This document shows, piece by piece, positions 1-7,348 of a DNA stretch of 21,053 nucleotides. The notes under the pieces were generated by a model. The model ran no database searches. It was given only the letters and a program-made list of their open reading frames with translations, and was not told where the DNA came from. Position 1 is the first letter of the stretch. Every line of letters starts with the position of its first letter. Made by a program: the position numbers and the translations under genes. The DNA lies in assembly GCA_049522565.1 (NCBI GenBank), contig JBEKNT010000075.1:1-21053 (forward strand). The letters run 5' to 3'. Origin of the DNA: JASHVB01 sp049522565. GTDB taxonomy: Bacteria; Pseudomonadota; Alphaproteobacteria; Acetobacterales; Acetobacteraceae.

Positions 1-261
1 TTCTGGAACACGCTGTTCGACAGCATCCGCCTGGGTGGCGGCAGCATCGCCACTCTGATGCAGGAGAAGGGCCGCCGGCAGGCGGCGTTCAGCCGAGAGC
101 AGGACAGGCAGCCGGCGAGCAACCGGGATTGGCTGGAGCTGACACGGGATGCGCTCCGCCGCGCGCTGGGGTTCTTCATCGGCGAGGCGGCGGACGATCC
201 GTTCGATCCGGTAGCGGAACCATACGCGCCGGCCGCGGCGGTGGCCACCGGCCCGCCCTGA
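1..261 (+). CDS. 3' end of an unrecognised protein (partial)
   Basis: The reading frame is open from the first base and stops at a TGA at 259-261, giving the last 86 residues of a protein whose start lies outside the window. The visible part is mostly hydrophilic and probably helical. It has a Trp-rich stretch (DWLELTRDALRRALGFF) and a low-complexity Pro/Ala tail. No signal peptide, membrane segment or catalytic motif is visible, and I do not recognise the family. An internal ATG at 58 exists, but the codons before it read naturally as protein in the same frame (FWNTLFDSIRLGGGSIATL), so it is probably not the start. Confidence 0.6.
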   Translation, partial: FWNTLFDSIRLGGGSIATLMQEKGRRQAAFSREQDRQPASNRDWLELTRDALRRALGFFIGEAADDPFDPVAEPYAPAAAVATGPP

Positions 262-392
262 CCGTTGCGCACACATCAAGGCAAAGCTTGCGCACGGGAC
301 CGGATGATGGCTGGCCCCGCCGTTCCGATTCGGGCTTGCGCACGCGCACACGGGCGCACCAGGCGGCGCCGGTGCCGGCGCGGGATTCAATA

Positions 393-524
393 AAGCTTTC
401 AACACGGAGAACACGAAGAACCACGAAGGACCACGGAGCGCGCGTGGCTCCAGATCAGCCGAGGGACCTACTGGCCAACTCCGTGGTCCTCCGTGGTTCT
501 TCGTGTTCTCCGTGTTAGAAGCTT
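393..524. repeat. 46-bp imperfect inverted repeat with 40-bp loop
   Basis: Arms are 393-438 and 479-524, each 46 bp, and they match at 43 of 46 positions once one is reverse-complemented. Both arms begin or end with an AAGCTT hexamer and carry the iterated motif CACGGAGAACACGAAGAACC. The 40-bp loop is 439-478. As RNA it would form a very long hairpin. It looks like a dispersed intergenic repeat or a miniature element, but no flanking target duplication is obvious. Confidence 0.85.
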
Positions 525-652
525 GCCTGGTTGGTCGCGGGCAAGACATTGCCAGGTTGCCACCGGCGGCCGATCCAGCGCGGGCACATTCGAATTTTCA
601 CTCTCCGCGTGCCGTACGCCTGCTTCAGCCCGATCAGGCGGCGGCGGATTTT

Positions 653-1489
653 TCACCCACGCTCCGTCGTGTGCTCGATATACGCCGGGTCGCCTCGGCG
701 CACCGCGCGCGACACCGGCTGCGGGTCCTCCATGCAGCCGCCCAGCATCTCCAGCAGCGCCCAAAACCAGCCGACTGCGCTTTTCGGCTTGACCGAAAGG
801 GTGAGAGGTCCATGCACCAGCATCTCCAGCAGCGCCCAAAACCAGCCGACTGCGCTTTTCGGCTTGACCGAAAGGGTGAGAGGTCCATGCACCAATTCCC
901 TCTGCTCCGGCACGGCGAGTGACGGAACCGGAGCCGGCCGGGCCCCGCGCGGAGGCGTTGGCAAAACCCCACGCAACAGAACGCGCTTCGCATGGCGCGC
1001 GTCATGCTCTGGCGCCGACCCGTGTGCCGCCGTCGCCAAAAGCCCATGCACCAATTCGCTCTGCGCTGGCGCGGCCGGTGCCGGAACTGGTGACGGCGAG
1101 CGCTGGTGCGGAGCAATGGGCAAGACCCCGTGCAACAGAGCGCGCCCCGCATGGCATGAGCGGTGCCCCGGCGGCGGCAGTGCGAGCAGATGCCGCGGCA
1201 AAACCCCATGCACCTGATGGGCGGCGCGCTCGCCAGGCCGGGGTGCTCCGCGATGCAGCGGTGCCGATTGCGCTACACGCGGCAAAACCCCATGCACCTG
1301 TGCCGGCCGCCGCCGCAGCGCCGCCCCGCACCGACAATGCCGCCGTCCGCCGCGCCGCTGCCCAATGGCGCGTCGCGCCGCGTAAACTGGGACGGTCGGG
1401 AGACATGGGACGGTCAGAACACCGGCGATGCCGCGATGAAGCAGATTGCCACCGCGCGCCGGGTACGCTTCGCTGCCGCCGCGACACAA
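653..1489 (-). other. Possible minus-strand repeat protein or gene remnant
   Basis: This is an uninterrupted minus-strand frame that reads through the whole repeat array. It contains motifs VHGVLPR, LHGVLPI, LVHGLLA and LVHGPLTL at 25-28 residue intervals. Its C-terminal part (ALLEMLGGCMEDPQPV and onward) looks more protein-like than the rest. No good ribosome binding site or obvious start supports it, and an overlapping plus-strand frame is equally open. I list it because six of the seven spacings preserve a reading frame, not because I recognise a product. Confidence 0.2.
730..1296. repeat. Degenerate tandem repeat array, 75-84 bp period
   Basis: A core of the form CCATGCA (variants CCACGCA and CCGTGCA), often preceded by GGCAAAAC, occurs at 730, 810, 885, 969, 1044, 1128, 1206 and 1290. 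The spacings are 80, 75, 84, 75, 84, 78 and 84 bp. Units 743-817 and 818-892 are identical. The blocks starting near 885 and 1044 are diverged copies of a roughly 159-bp dimer. The 75-bp unit holds a small hairpin, TTTCGG-cttga-CCGAAA (782-798). Most spacings are multiples of three, so the array may encode a repeat peptide. On the minus strand a VHGVLP-like motif recurs every 25-28 residues. Confidence 0.8.
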
Positions 1490-1500
1490 GGAGCCCGCCG

Positions 1501-2337
1501 ATGCGCATCAGCGTGGTGCAGATGAACCCCGGCGCCGACAAGGACGAAAACATTGCTCAGGCGCGCCGCCTGATCGGCGAGGCGGTGGACGCCGACCGCC
1601 CCGACATCGTCAGCCTGCCGGAGGTGTGGGACAGCCTGGGCGGCGACCGCTCGGTGCGCAACGCCAACGCCGAAACGCTGCCCGCGAAAGGCTCCAACGC
1701 GCCCGGCGGCCCGGCCTACGAGTTCCTGCGCGCGACCGCCCGCGCCACCAAAACCCACGTGCATGGCGGCTCGATCATCGAGAAGGGGCCGGAAAAACTG
1801 TTCAACACCACGGTGGTGTTCAACCCGGACGGCACCGAGATCGCCCGCTACCGCAAGATGCACCTGTTCGACATCGTCGCCCCCGACGGCACCGGCTACC
1901 GCGAGAGCGCCACCTACGGCGCCGGCGACGAGGTGGTCACCTACCAGGCCGACGGGGTCAAGGTCGGCTGCGCGATCTGCTACGACATCCGCTTCCCCGA
2001 CCTGTTCTGGAAGCTGCGCGAAGCCGGCGCGGAGGTGATCTTCCTGCCCTCCGCCTTCACCCTGGCGACCGGCAAGGACCATTGGGAGGTGCTGATCCGC
2101 GGCCGCGCGATCGAGACCCAGTGCTGGTTCGCCGCCCCCGCCACCTGGGGCAAGCATCTGGAGGGCAAGGGCGAGCCGCGCTTCACCTATGGCCACTCGC
2201 TGATCTGCGATCCCTGGGGCCACGTGGTGACGAAGGTCTCCGACGGCACCGGCTGGGCCACGGCGCGGATCGATCCGAAGGTCACCGCGCGGGTGCGGCG
2301 CGACATGCCGGTGCTGGAACACCGGAAACGCCTTTGA
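1501..2337 (+). CDS. Carbon-nitrogen hydrolase (nitrilase superfamily, Nit1/Nit2-like)
   Basis: A 278-residue cytoplasmic amidohydrolase with the nitrilase-superfamily triad: Glu41 in LPEVW, Lys119 in YRKMHLFD and Cys160 in GCAICYDIRFPDLF. The Nit1/Nit2 branch typically hydrolyses small amides such as deaminated glutathione or 2-oxoglutaramate; the exact substrate here is inferred only at family level. The ATG at 1501 is chosen because AAGGAG lies 7 bases upstream and the protein begins at the usual family N-terminus (MRISVVQMNPG). The same frame stays open upstream to about 919, but that part is repeat-derived. The stop overlaps the TTG start of the NAD kinase gene, so the two are probably co-translated. 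Confidence 0.9.
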   Translation: MRISVVQMNPGADKDENIAQARRLIGEAVDADRPDIVSLPEVWDSLGGDRSVRNANAETLPAKGSNAPGGPAYEFLRATARATKTHVHGGSIIEKGPEKLFNTTVVFNPDGTEIARYRKMHLFDIVAPDGTGYRESATYGAGDEVVTYQADGVKVGCAICYDIRFPDLFWKLREAGAEVIFLPSAFTLATGKDHWEVLIRGRAIETQCWFAAPATWGKHLEGKGEPRFTYGHSLICDPWGHVVTKVSDGTGWATARIDPKVTARVRRDMPVLEHRKRL

Positions 2338-3146
2338 ACGACCAGCCGCAGGTTGTGGCCCCGCCCCGGCAGGACGCGTTCGTCCCGGGACGGATCTGTT
2401 TCGCCGCCGCGCCCACGCCGCTGGCCACCGATGCGTTGAACCGCCTGGTGGCGCGCTATGGCGACTGCCCCGTGGCGCAGGCCACGGTGGTGGTGCCGCT
2501 GGGCGGCGACGGGTTCATGCTGGAGACAATCCACCGCGTGCTGGAGCGCCGCATCCCGGTGTACGGCATGAACTGCGGCTCGGTCGGCTTCCTGATGAAC
2601 ACGTTCAGCGAGGACGATCTGCCGGAACGGCTGACCCGCGCGCAAGCAGCGGTGCTGCACCCGCTGCGCATGCGGGCGGTGACGCGCACCGGCGAGGTCA
2701 GCGAGGCGCTGGCATTCAACGAGGTCAGCCTGCTGCGGCAATTGCGCCAGAGCGCCAAGATCCGCATTACGGTCGATGGCAGGGTGCGGCTCGCCGAGTT
2801 GTCCTGCGACGGCGTGCTGATTTCCACGCCGGCGGGGTCCACCGCGTATAACCTCTCGGCACACGGGCCGATCGTGCCGCTGTCGGCCAATCTGCTGCCG
2901 CTGACGCCGATTTCCGCGTTCCGTCCACGGCGCTGGCGCGGGGCGCTGCTGCCCAGCTCGGCCCATGTGGAGTTCGAGGTGCTGGAGGCCGACAAGCGGC
3001 CGACCGCCGCCGTGGCGGACTTCACCGAAGTGCGCGATGTCGCGTCGGTGGCGGTGAGCGAGGATCGCACGGTGTCAGTCACCGTGCTGTTCGATCCGGA
3101 CCGCGGGTTGTCGGAACGGATCATCGCCGAGCAATTCACCGTCTGA
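2334..3146 (+). CDS. nadK: NAD kinase
   Basis: A 270-residue ATP-dependent NAD kinase, which makes NADP from NAD in the cytoplasm. Family motifs are present in order: GGDG at residues 57-60, GMNCGSVGFL at 78-87, NEV at 129-131, and AGSTAYNLSAHGPI at 167-180. The chosen start is a TTG at 2334 that shares bases with the TGA of the nitrilase gene (TTGA overlap), the usual sign of translational coupling. A GTG seven codons later is an alternative. Length is normal for short alphaproteobacterial NAD kinases. Confidence 0.92.
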   Translation: MNDQPQVVAPPRQDAFVPGRICFAAAPTPLATDALNRLVARYGDCPVAQATVVVPLGGDGFMLETIHRVLERRIPVYGMNCGSVGFLMNTFSEDDLPERLTRAQAAVLHPLRMRAVTRTGEVSEALAFNEVSLLRQLRQSAKIRITVDGRVRLAELSCDGVLISTPAGSTAYNLSAHGPIVPLSANLLPLTPISAFRPRRWRGALLPSSAHVEFEVLEADKRPTAAVADFTEVRDVASVAVSEDRTVSVTVLFDPDRGLSERIIAEQFTV

Positions 3147-3250
3147 AGCGCGCCGGCCGGGGATTGGCGGTCCGCCGCTGCGTGTGCGCGATCGGCCTCG
3201 GCTGGTCCGGCCATGCTGCGGCGGCGGGATAGGTCAGTGTTGCTGTCTTT

Positions 3251-3264
3251 TTGACCCAGATCAA
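3251..3264. promoter_or_regulatory. FNR/DNR-type box upstream of the microprotein gene
   Basis: TTGACCCAGATCAA matches the FNR-family consensus TTGAT-N4-ATCAA at 9 of 10 defined bases. It differs by a single base from the box before narK and has the same CCAG spacer. Its centre lies about 72 bases before the ATG at 3330, which leaves room for activation from a site near -41.5. It is the only clear regulatory element in 3147-3329. Confidence 0.7.
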
Positions 3265-3329
3265 AGCCCCGGCGGCGCGTGGCGGGGCAGGGTTCGCGCC
3301 CTGTGCAACCGTCAGGGGAACCCGCCCGC

Positions 3330-3458
3330 ATGAGCGTCACCCATCCCGACCCGAGCTTTGACTCCGGACAACACCATCTGAAGCCGATGCTGATCGCCGT
3401 CCTCATCACGGCGGTGACGGTGGCGATCGTGCTCGCCTGCATCGGTCTGCCGCACTGA
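3330..3458 (+). CDS. 42-residue single-pass membrane microprotein
   Basis: ATG at 3330 is preceded by an AGGGGAA ribosome binding site, and a TGA lies at 3456-3458. The protein has a polar N-terminus with a His pair (QHHLKPM, about residues 14-20). One hydrophobic helix follows (about residues 20-40, LIAVLITAVTVAIVLACIGL), and the chain ends in PH. I do not recognise the family. The FNR-type box upstream suggests expression under low oxygen or denitrifying conditions, so a small subunit or assembly factor of a respiratory complex is a reasonable guess, but it is inference only. The gene is solitary, between nadK and a serine hydrolase gene. Confidence 0.6.
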   Translation: MSVTHPDPSFDSGQHHLKPMLIAVLITAVTVAIVLACIGLPH

Positions 3459-3470
3459 GTTTCGAACCTT

Positions 3471-3489
3471 CCCGCGCGCTGCGCGCGGG
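3471..3489. terminator. GC-rich hairpin after the microprotein gene
   Basis: CCCGCGCGC-T-GCGCGCGGG is a perfect 9-bp inverted repeat (effectively 7 bp with a 5-base loop) starting 12 bases after the microprotein stop codon. There is no T-tract, so a classical intrinsic terminator is not proven. It may slow or end transcription, or be a small palindromic repeat. Confidence 0.4.
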
Positions 3490-3699
3490 GTTGAGCCGCG
3501 AAGCGGATCGACGCGCCGCGACGCGGCGGGTGAGGGCGATCGGGTCGGCACGCCGCATCCTGCCGCCGGTGTGCCGACTCGATCACCTTCGGTGCTTCGC
3601 ACCTAAGATCTCTGCCGCCGACGGCGGGAGAGGTGTAAGGGCGGCCGGGCCGTGCCAGGATCGTCCCGCGCGCCATCGCGCGACACGGGAGACGCCAGC

Positions 3700-4881
3700 A
3701 TGACCACGCCCCTGCCTGCTGCAAACCCTGAGGATGTCGGCCTGTCCGCGCCGGCGCTGACCCGTCTCGCGGTCGCCCTGGAGGACCGGGTGGCGCGCGG
3801 CCACATCCCCGGTGCGGTGGCCCTGGTCGCCCGGCATGGCAAGGTGGCGTTCCACCAGGCGTTCGGCGTCCGCGATCCGGCCAACCCTGCGCCGATGCCG
3901 CTGGACGCGATCTTCCGCCTCTATTCGATGACCAAGCCGATCGTCTCCGTCGCGGCGATGATGCTGTTGGAGGAGGGCCGGCTGCTGCTGAGCGATCCGA
4001 TCGCCAGGTATCTGCCCGAATTCGCCGAACTCCGGGTCGCGGCGTTCAGTGGCGACGTCATGGCCTACACCGACGCGGACCGCGCGATCACCGTGCAGGA
4101 CCTGCTGCGCCATACCTCCGGCCTGACCTACGAGTTCCGCGGCGACACCCCGCTGCACAAGGCCTACATGGCGGCCAGGGTCGACCGGCTGCGGCAGACC
4201 AACGCGGAGCAAGCGGCGACGCTCGCCAGGCTGCCGTTGCTGCATCAGCCGGGCACGTATTGGGAATACAGCCGCTCGACCGACGTGCTGGGGCGCCTGG
4301 TCGAGGTACTGTCCGGCCAGACCCTCGGCAGCTTCCTGGCCGAGCGCATCCTGCGGCCGCTCGGCATGGACGATGTCGGCTTCTCCGTCCCGGAACCGCA
4401 TCAGGGCCGCATTGCCGAGGCGTTCCCGCGCGATCCGGAAAGCGGCGTCGCGGTGTCGTTGCTGAATGTCAGGCGCACGGCGATCTTCGAATCGGGCGGT
4501 GGCGGCATGGTGGGCACCGCGATGGACTACGCGCGCTTCTTGCACATGCTGCTGAACGGCGGCGCGTTCGGACCCACGCGATTGCTCGGGCGCAAGACGA
4601 TCGAACTGATGACGGCCGACCATCTGGGCGGGATCGAGTCGTCCGACCTCCTGCCACCCGGCCATGGCTTCGGGCTTGGCTTCGCCGTGCGGCTGGCGGC
4701 AGGGCTGGCACCGTTCCCCGGCTCGGCCAGCAGCTATTTCTGGGGCGGCGCCGCGGGGACGACGTTCTGGGTCGACCCGGCGGAACGCCTCACGGCGGTG
4801 CTGATGATCCAGGCCCCCGGCCAACGCGAGCACTACCGCGTGCTGTTCCGCGACCTGGTCTACGCGGCGGTGGTGGACTGA
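3700..4881 (+). CDS. Serine hydrolase, class C beta-lactamase/esterase family
   Basis: A 393-residue protein of the beta-lactamase-like serine hydrolase family (PF00144: EstB-type esterases, DD-peptidase-like enzymes). The SxxK motif is SMTK at residues 76-79, the second-motif tyrosine is in YSRS at 190-193, and the C-terminal GGAAGTTFWVDP stretch fits the third-motif region. No signal peptide is evident, which favours a cytoplasmic esterase over a periplasmic lactamase. The ATG at 3700 is preferred because GGGAG lies 8 bases upstream; an in-frame GTG at 3652 would add 16 residues but lacks a good ribosome binding site. It is a single gene convergent with the Crp/Fnr regulator gene. The substrate is unknown. 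Confidence 0.85.
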   Translation: MTTPLPAANPEDVGLSAPALTRLAVALEDRVARGHIPGAVALVARHGKVAFHQAFGVRDPANPAPMPLDAIFRLYSMTKPIVSVAAMMLLEEGRLLLSDPIARYLPEFAELRVAAFSGDVMAYTDADRAITVQDLLRHTSGLTYEFRGDTPLHKAYMAARVDRLRQTNAEQAATLARLPLLHQPGTYWEYSRSTDVLGRLVEVLSGQTLGSFLAERILRPLGMDDVGFSVPEPHQGRIAEAFPRDPESGVAVSLLNVRRTAIFESGGGGMVGTAMDYARFLHMLLNGGAFGPTRLLGRKTIELMTADHLGGIESSDLLPPGHGFGLGFAVRLAAGLAPFPGSASSYFWGGAAGTTFWVDPAERLTAVLMIQAPGQREHYRVLFRDLVYAAVVD

Positions 4882-4920
4882 TCAATAATACCAGGCGCTC
4901 TTGATGCCTGCGTCTTGTGT

Positions 4921-4960
4921 CATGGCCGGCCCCCGGGCGTTTGACCCCGGTGTCGGCATG
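4921..4960. terminator. Imperfect hairpin between convergent genes
   Basis: CATGGCCGGCCCCCGGG pairs imperfectly with CCCCGGTGTCGGCATG across a short loop. It lies in the 80-base gap between the stop of the plus-strand serine hydrolase gene (4881) and the stop of the minus-strand regulator gene (4962). The position suits a bidirectional terminator. The CATGGCCGG end also resembles the palindromic repeats found later in the window. Confidence 0.4.
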
Positions 4961-4961
4961 G

Positions 4962-5738
4962 TCAGACCGTCTTGAGCGGCAGCGGGGTCACGCTCTCGGA
5001 GCCATCGATCAGCGGATCGAACGGGAAGTGGGCGCGTGCCGCGGCGGCGTCGGTGATTTCGACAGTATCGCCGACGACGTGTAACCCGTAGCGCACCATC
5101 ACTGCCAAAGTTCGTGAGAACGTTTCCCGGGTCATGCCAAGCTGCCAGGCGATGCGCCGCTTTTCGAGCACCAGCCGCACCGGCGTCCGCAGATCCTGCC
5201 CGTGGAAAAGACCCAGCAGATAGCAACCAACCCGCTCCTCCGCCGAGCGCAGCTTCAGGTTCTTCGCCAGCTTTACCTGACGGCGAAACTGCGCCGCCTG
5301 GCAGGCAAGCACGGCCAGGCACATCGCGTGGTCGGTCGCCACGGCGTCGCGGAAATTCTCAGCGTGGATGAGGACAAGCTGGGCGTCCTCGACCACACAA
5401 GCGCGTGCCAAATAGGGTTGGCGGTTCAGCACCGCCGCCGGCAGCAGCAGATCGACCGGATGCACGGTTTCGATCAGCGCCTCGTTGGTCCCGTTGACGG
5501 CAAGCAAATCCACCCGGCCTGCCAGCAGCAGTTGGGCGAAACCCGGGATTTCCGATTGCTCGAACAGGATGCTGCCTGAAGGAACCCGGTGCAGCACGGC
5601 CTGTTGCGCCAGCCGGTCGAGCGTTGCCGCGGGCACATGCCGCAGCCAGATCGTCCGGCTCAGCGCTTCGCCTGGCGTGGCAGACAGCGCGCCTGCTGTC
5701 TGGCCGGTGGCCCATGCAGCCTCGGCGGAACTAGGCAA
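4962..5738 (-). CDS. Crp/Fnr-family transcriptional regulator (DNR/NnrR-like)
   Basis: A 258-residue regulator with an N-terminal cyclic-nucleotide-binding-like beta barrel (about 30-150), a dimer helix (about 150-175) and a C-terminal winged helix. The recognition helix reads RETFSR at 204-209; Glu205, Ser208 and Arg209 correspond to the FNR residues that read TTGAT half-sites. The N-terminal cysteine cluster of oxygen-sensing FNR is missing, which fits the DNR/NnrR branch that senses NO, probably through haem (inference). The start is a TTG at 5738: AGGAG lies 6 bases upstream and no better codon is nearby. The gene is divergent from narK, and two FNR-type boxes lie between them, so it probably controls the nitrate operon and perhaps itself. 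Confidence 0.85.
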   Translation of the reverse strand: MPSSAEAAWATGQTAGALSATPGEALSRTIWLRHVPAATLDRLAQQAVLHRVPSGSILFEQSEIPGFAQLLLAGRVDLLAVNGTNEALIETVHPVDLLLPAAVLNRQPYLARACVVEDAQLVLIHAENFRDAVATDHAMCLAVLACQAAQFRRQVKLAKNLKLRSAEERVGCYLLGLFHGQDLRTPVRLVLEKRRIAWQLGMTRETFSRTLAVMVRYGLHVVGDTVEITDAAAARAHFPFDPLIDGSESVTPLPLKTV

Positions 5739-5799
5739 ATTTCACTCCTCTTGCAGCTTACGCAGTCATTTGGCGCCGCCCGAAGAGTGGCGGCGCTAT

Positions 5800-5813
5800 A
5801 TGATGTAAATCAC
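5800..5813. promoter_or_regulatory. FNR/DNR-type box near the regulator gene
   Basis: ATGATGTAAATCAC keeps the TGAT-N4-ATCA core of the FNR-family site, with both outermost bases altered. Its centre lies about 68 bases before the TTG start of the minus-strand regulator gene, so autoregulation is possible. The same TGATGTA (5801-5807) is also inverted as TACATCA at 5819-5825, forming a second overlapping dyad. Confidence 0.6.
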
Positions 5814-5843
5814 TCATATACATCACGTTCATCACGTCTGACT

Positions 5844-5857
5844 TTGATCCAGATCAA
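5844..5857. promoter_or_regulatory. Perfect FNR/DNR-type box upstream of narK
   Basis: TTGATCCAGATCAA is an exact match to TTGAT-N4-ATCAA. A class II activator site centred at 5850.5 would put the transcript start near 5892, leaving about 90 bases of leader before the ATG at 5983. This is the obvious entry point for anaerobic or NO-dependent activation of the whole nar operon. Confidence 0.85.
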
Positions 5858-5982
5858 TGCCCGCCCCTACCGCCTGCGACAGTCTAGCCCCGAACGGCGC
5901 GCCACGCGCCGCCAGACCGACCCGTTGACTGGCTTCACCGCACGCCCTGGCCCTTCCGGCCGACGCGCTGGGCAGGTGAGGC

Positions 5983-7338
5983 ATGCTGCAAGGAGAGCGA
6001 GAGGTGGATGGATTGACGCCGGCGAATGTCGCGACCGAGCCCGGCGCGAGGGAGCGCAGTGGGCTCCAGGGCAACCCGCGCCAGGGCCTGATCATGGGCA
6101 CCTGGGGCTTCTTCATCGGCTTCGCCGCGGTGGCGTTGTACGGACCTGCCGCGCACGCGTTCCAGCAGTCGATGCAGCTTTCGCCGCTGCTGGTCGGGCT
6201 GCTGGTCGCGGCACCGCAGCTCACCGGCTCACTGCTGCGCATCCCGTTCGGTGCCTGGGTGGACAAGGTCGGCGGCCGCCTGCCGATGCTGACCCTGTTC
6301 GGCGTGTCGATCGTCGGCATGTGGGGGCTGGTATTCATCCTGGTCACCGTGCCACACGTCACCGCGGCGCTGTATCCCATCATCCTGCTGTTCGGTTTCA
6401 TGAGCGGCTGCGGCGTTGCGTCGTTTTCCGTGGGCGTGCCGCAGGTGTCTTACTGGTTCCCGCGCAACCGGCAAGGCACGGCGCTGGGCATCTATGGCGG
6501 TGTCGGCAACCTGGCGCCGGGCGTCTTCACGCTGATCCTGCCGTTTGCCATCGCCGCGCTCGGCCTGGCCGGCTCCTACCTGGCCTGGCTCGCCTTTCTG
6601 CTGATCGGCACCGGCATCTATGGCTGGCTGGCACGCGACGCCTACTACTTCCAGCTTCGCGCCCGGGGCGTCGGCGCCGCCGAGGCGCACGACATCGCCG
6701 AGCGCAACGGGCAGGAACTGTTCCCGCGCGACTCCGTCTGGGGCGCCTTGCTCATGGCGGCGGACGAGACGCGCACCTGGGGCCTCACCTTCCTGTACTT
6801 CGTTTCCTTCGGCGGGTTCCTGGCGCTGACCGCGTGGTTCCCGACCTACTGGATCAACCTGCACCATCTCAGCCTGACCAACGCGGGCATCCTCGGCGGC
6901 GTCGGGTTCTCCCTGCTGGCCGCGGTGGCGCGGGTGGGCGGCGGCTCGCTGGCCGAGCGGTTCGGCGGTGAAATCATGGCGGCATTGTCGTTCGCCATCG
7001 TGCTGGTTGGCGCGGCACTGCTGACCGCGGTGATCGCGTTCCCCATCAACGTCGCCGGCGAGTTGCTGATCGGCCTCGGCATGGGCCTGGCCAATGCGGC
7101 GGTGTTCAAGATGGTGCCGAAATACGTGCCGCACGCGGTGGGTGGCGCCTCGGGCCTGGTGGGCGGGTTCGGCGCCCTGGGCGGGTTCGTGATCCCGCCG
7201 ACCCTCGGTCTGTTCGCCGGCGCCATGGGCGATGCCGGCTATTCCGGCGGGTTCTTTGTCTATGTCGTGTTGGCCGTTGCGGCGATCCTGGTCTCCATCG
7301 GGTTTATCCGCACCCGCAACCGACCGATCGCACAGTGA
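5983..7338 (+). CDS. narK: Nitrate/nitrite transporter, MFS family (NarK)
   Basis: A 451-residue major facilitator protein with about twelve hydrophobic helices. Gly-rich signatures of the nitrate/nitrite porter branch appear in both halves: GIYGGVGNLAPG in the N-terminal half, and GVGFSLLAAVARVGGG and GGASGLVGGFGALGGF in the C-terminal half. It moves nitrate into and nitrite out of the cytoplasm for NarG. Two starts are credible: ATG 5983, and GTG 6004, which has AAGGAG 8 bases upstream; the extra residues are polar and not conserved-looking. It is first in the operon, with its stop 10 bases before narG. Confidence 0.93.
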   Translation: MLQGEREVDGLTPANVATEPGARERSGLQGNPRQGLIMGTWGFFIGFAAVALYGPAAHAFQQSMQLSPLLVGLLVAAPQLTGSLLRIPFGAWVDKVGGRLPMLTLFGVSIVGMWGLVFILVTVPHVTAALYPIILLFGFMSGCGVASFSVGVPQVSYWFPRNRQGTALGIYGGVGNLAPGVFTLILPFAIAALGLAGSYLAWLAFLLIGTGIYGWLARDAYYFQLRARGVGAAEAHDIAERNGQELFPRDSVWGALLMAADETRTWGLTFLYFVSFGGFLALTAWFPTYWINLHHLSLTNAGILGGVGFSLLAAVARVGGGSLAERFGGEIMAALSFAIVLVGAALLTAVIAFPINVAGELLIGLGMGLANAAVFKMVPKYVPHAVGGASGLVGGFGALGGFVIPPTLGLFAGAMGDAGYSGGFFVYVVLAVAAILVSIGFIRTRNRPIAQ

Positions 7339-7348
7339 GGGCCGGACA

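Larger units (their letters stand above)
262..1500. other. Repeat-rich region without a convincing gene
   Basis: This 1.2-kb stretch lies between the 3'-partial gene and the nitrilase gene. Its open frames on both strands are long but low in complexity, mutually overlapping, and made of repeated Pro/Ala/Arg/His motifs. It contains a 46-bp imperfect inverted repeat (393-524), a perfect 75-bp tandem duplication (743-892) and a degenerate array whose core recurs every 75-84 bp up to 1296. Reading minus, the segment ending in a TGA at 653-655 has mostly G/C third positions near its end, so a small minus-strand gene cannot be excluded. Confidence 0.6.

Noticed and set aside
730..1296. CRISPR array
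   Set aside because: The repeated core is short and degenerate, the sequences between cores are themselves repeated, unit length is 75-84 bp, and no cas genes are seen.
919..1500. 194-residue N-terminal extension of the nitrilase
   Set aside because: The upstream frame is repeat-derived low-complexity Pro/Ala/Arg sequence. The ATG at 1501 has a good ribosome binding site and gives the normal family N-terminus.
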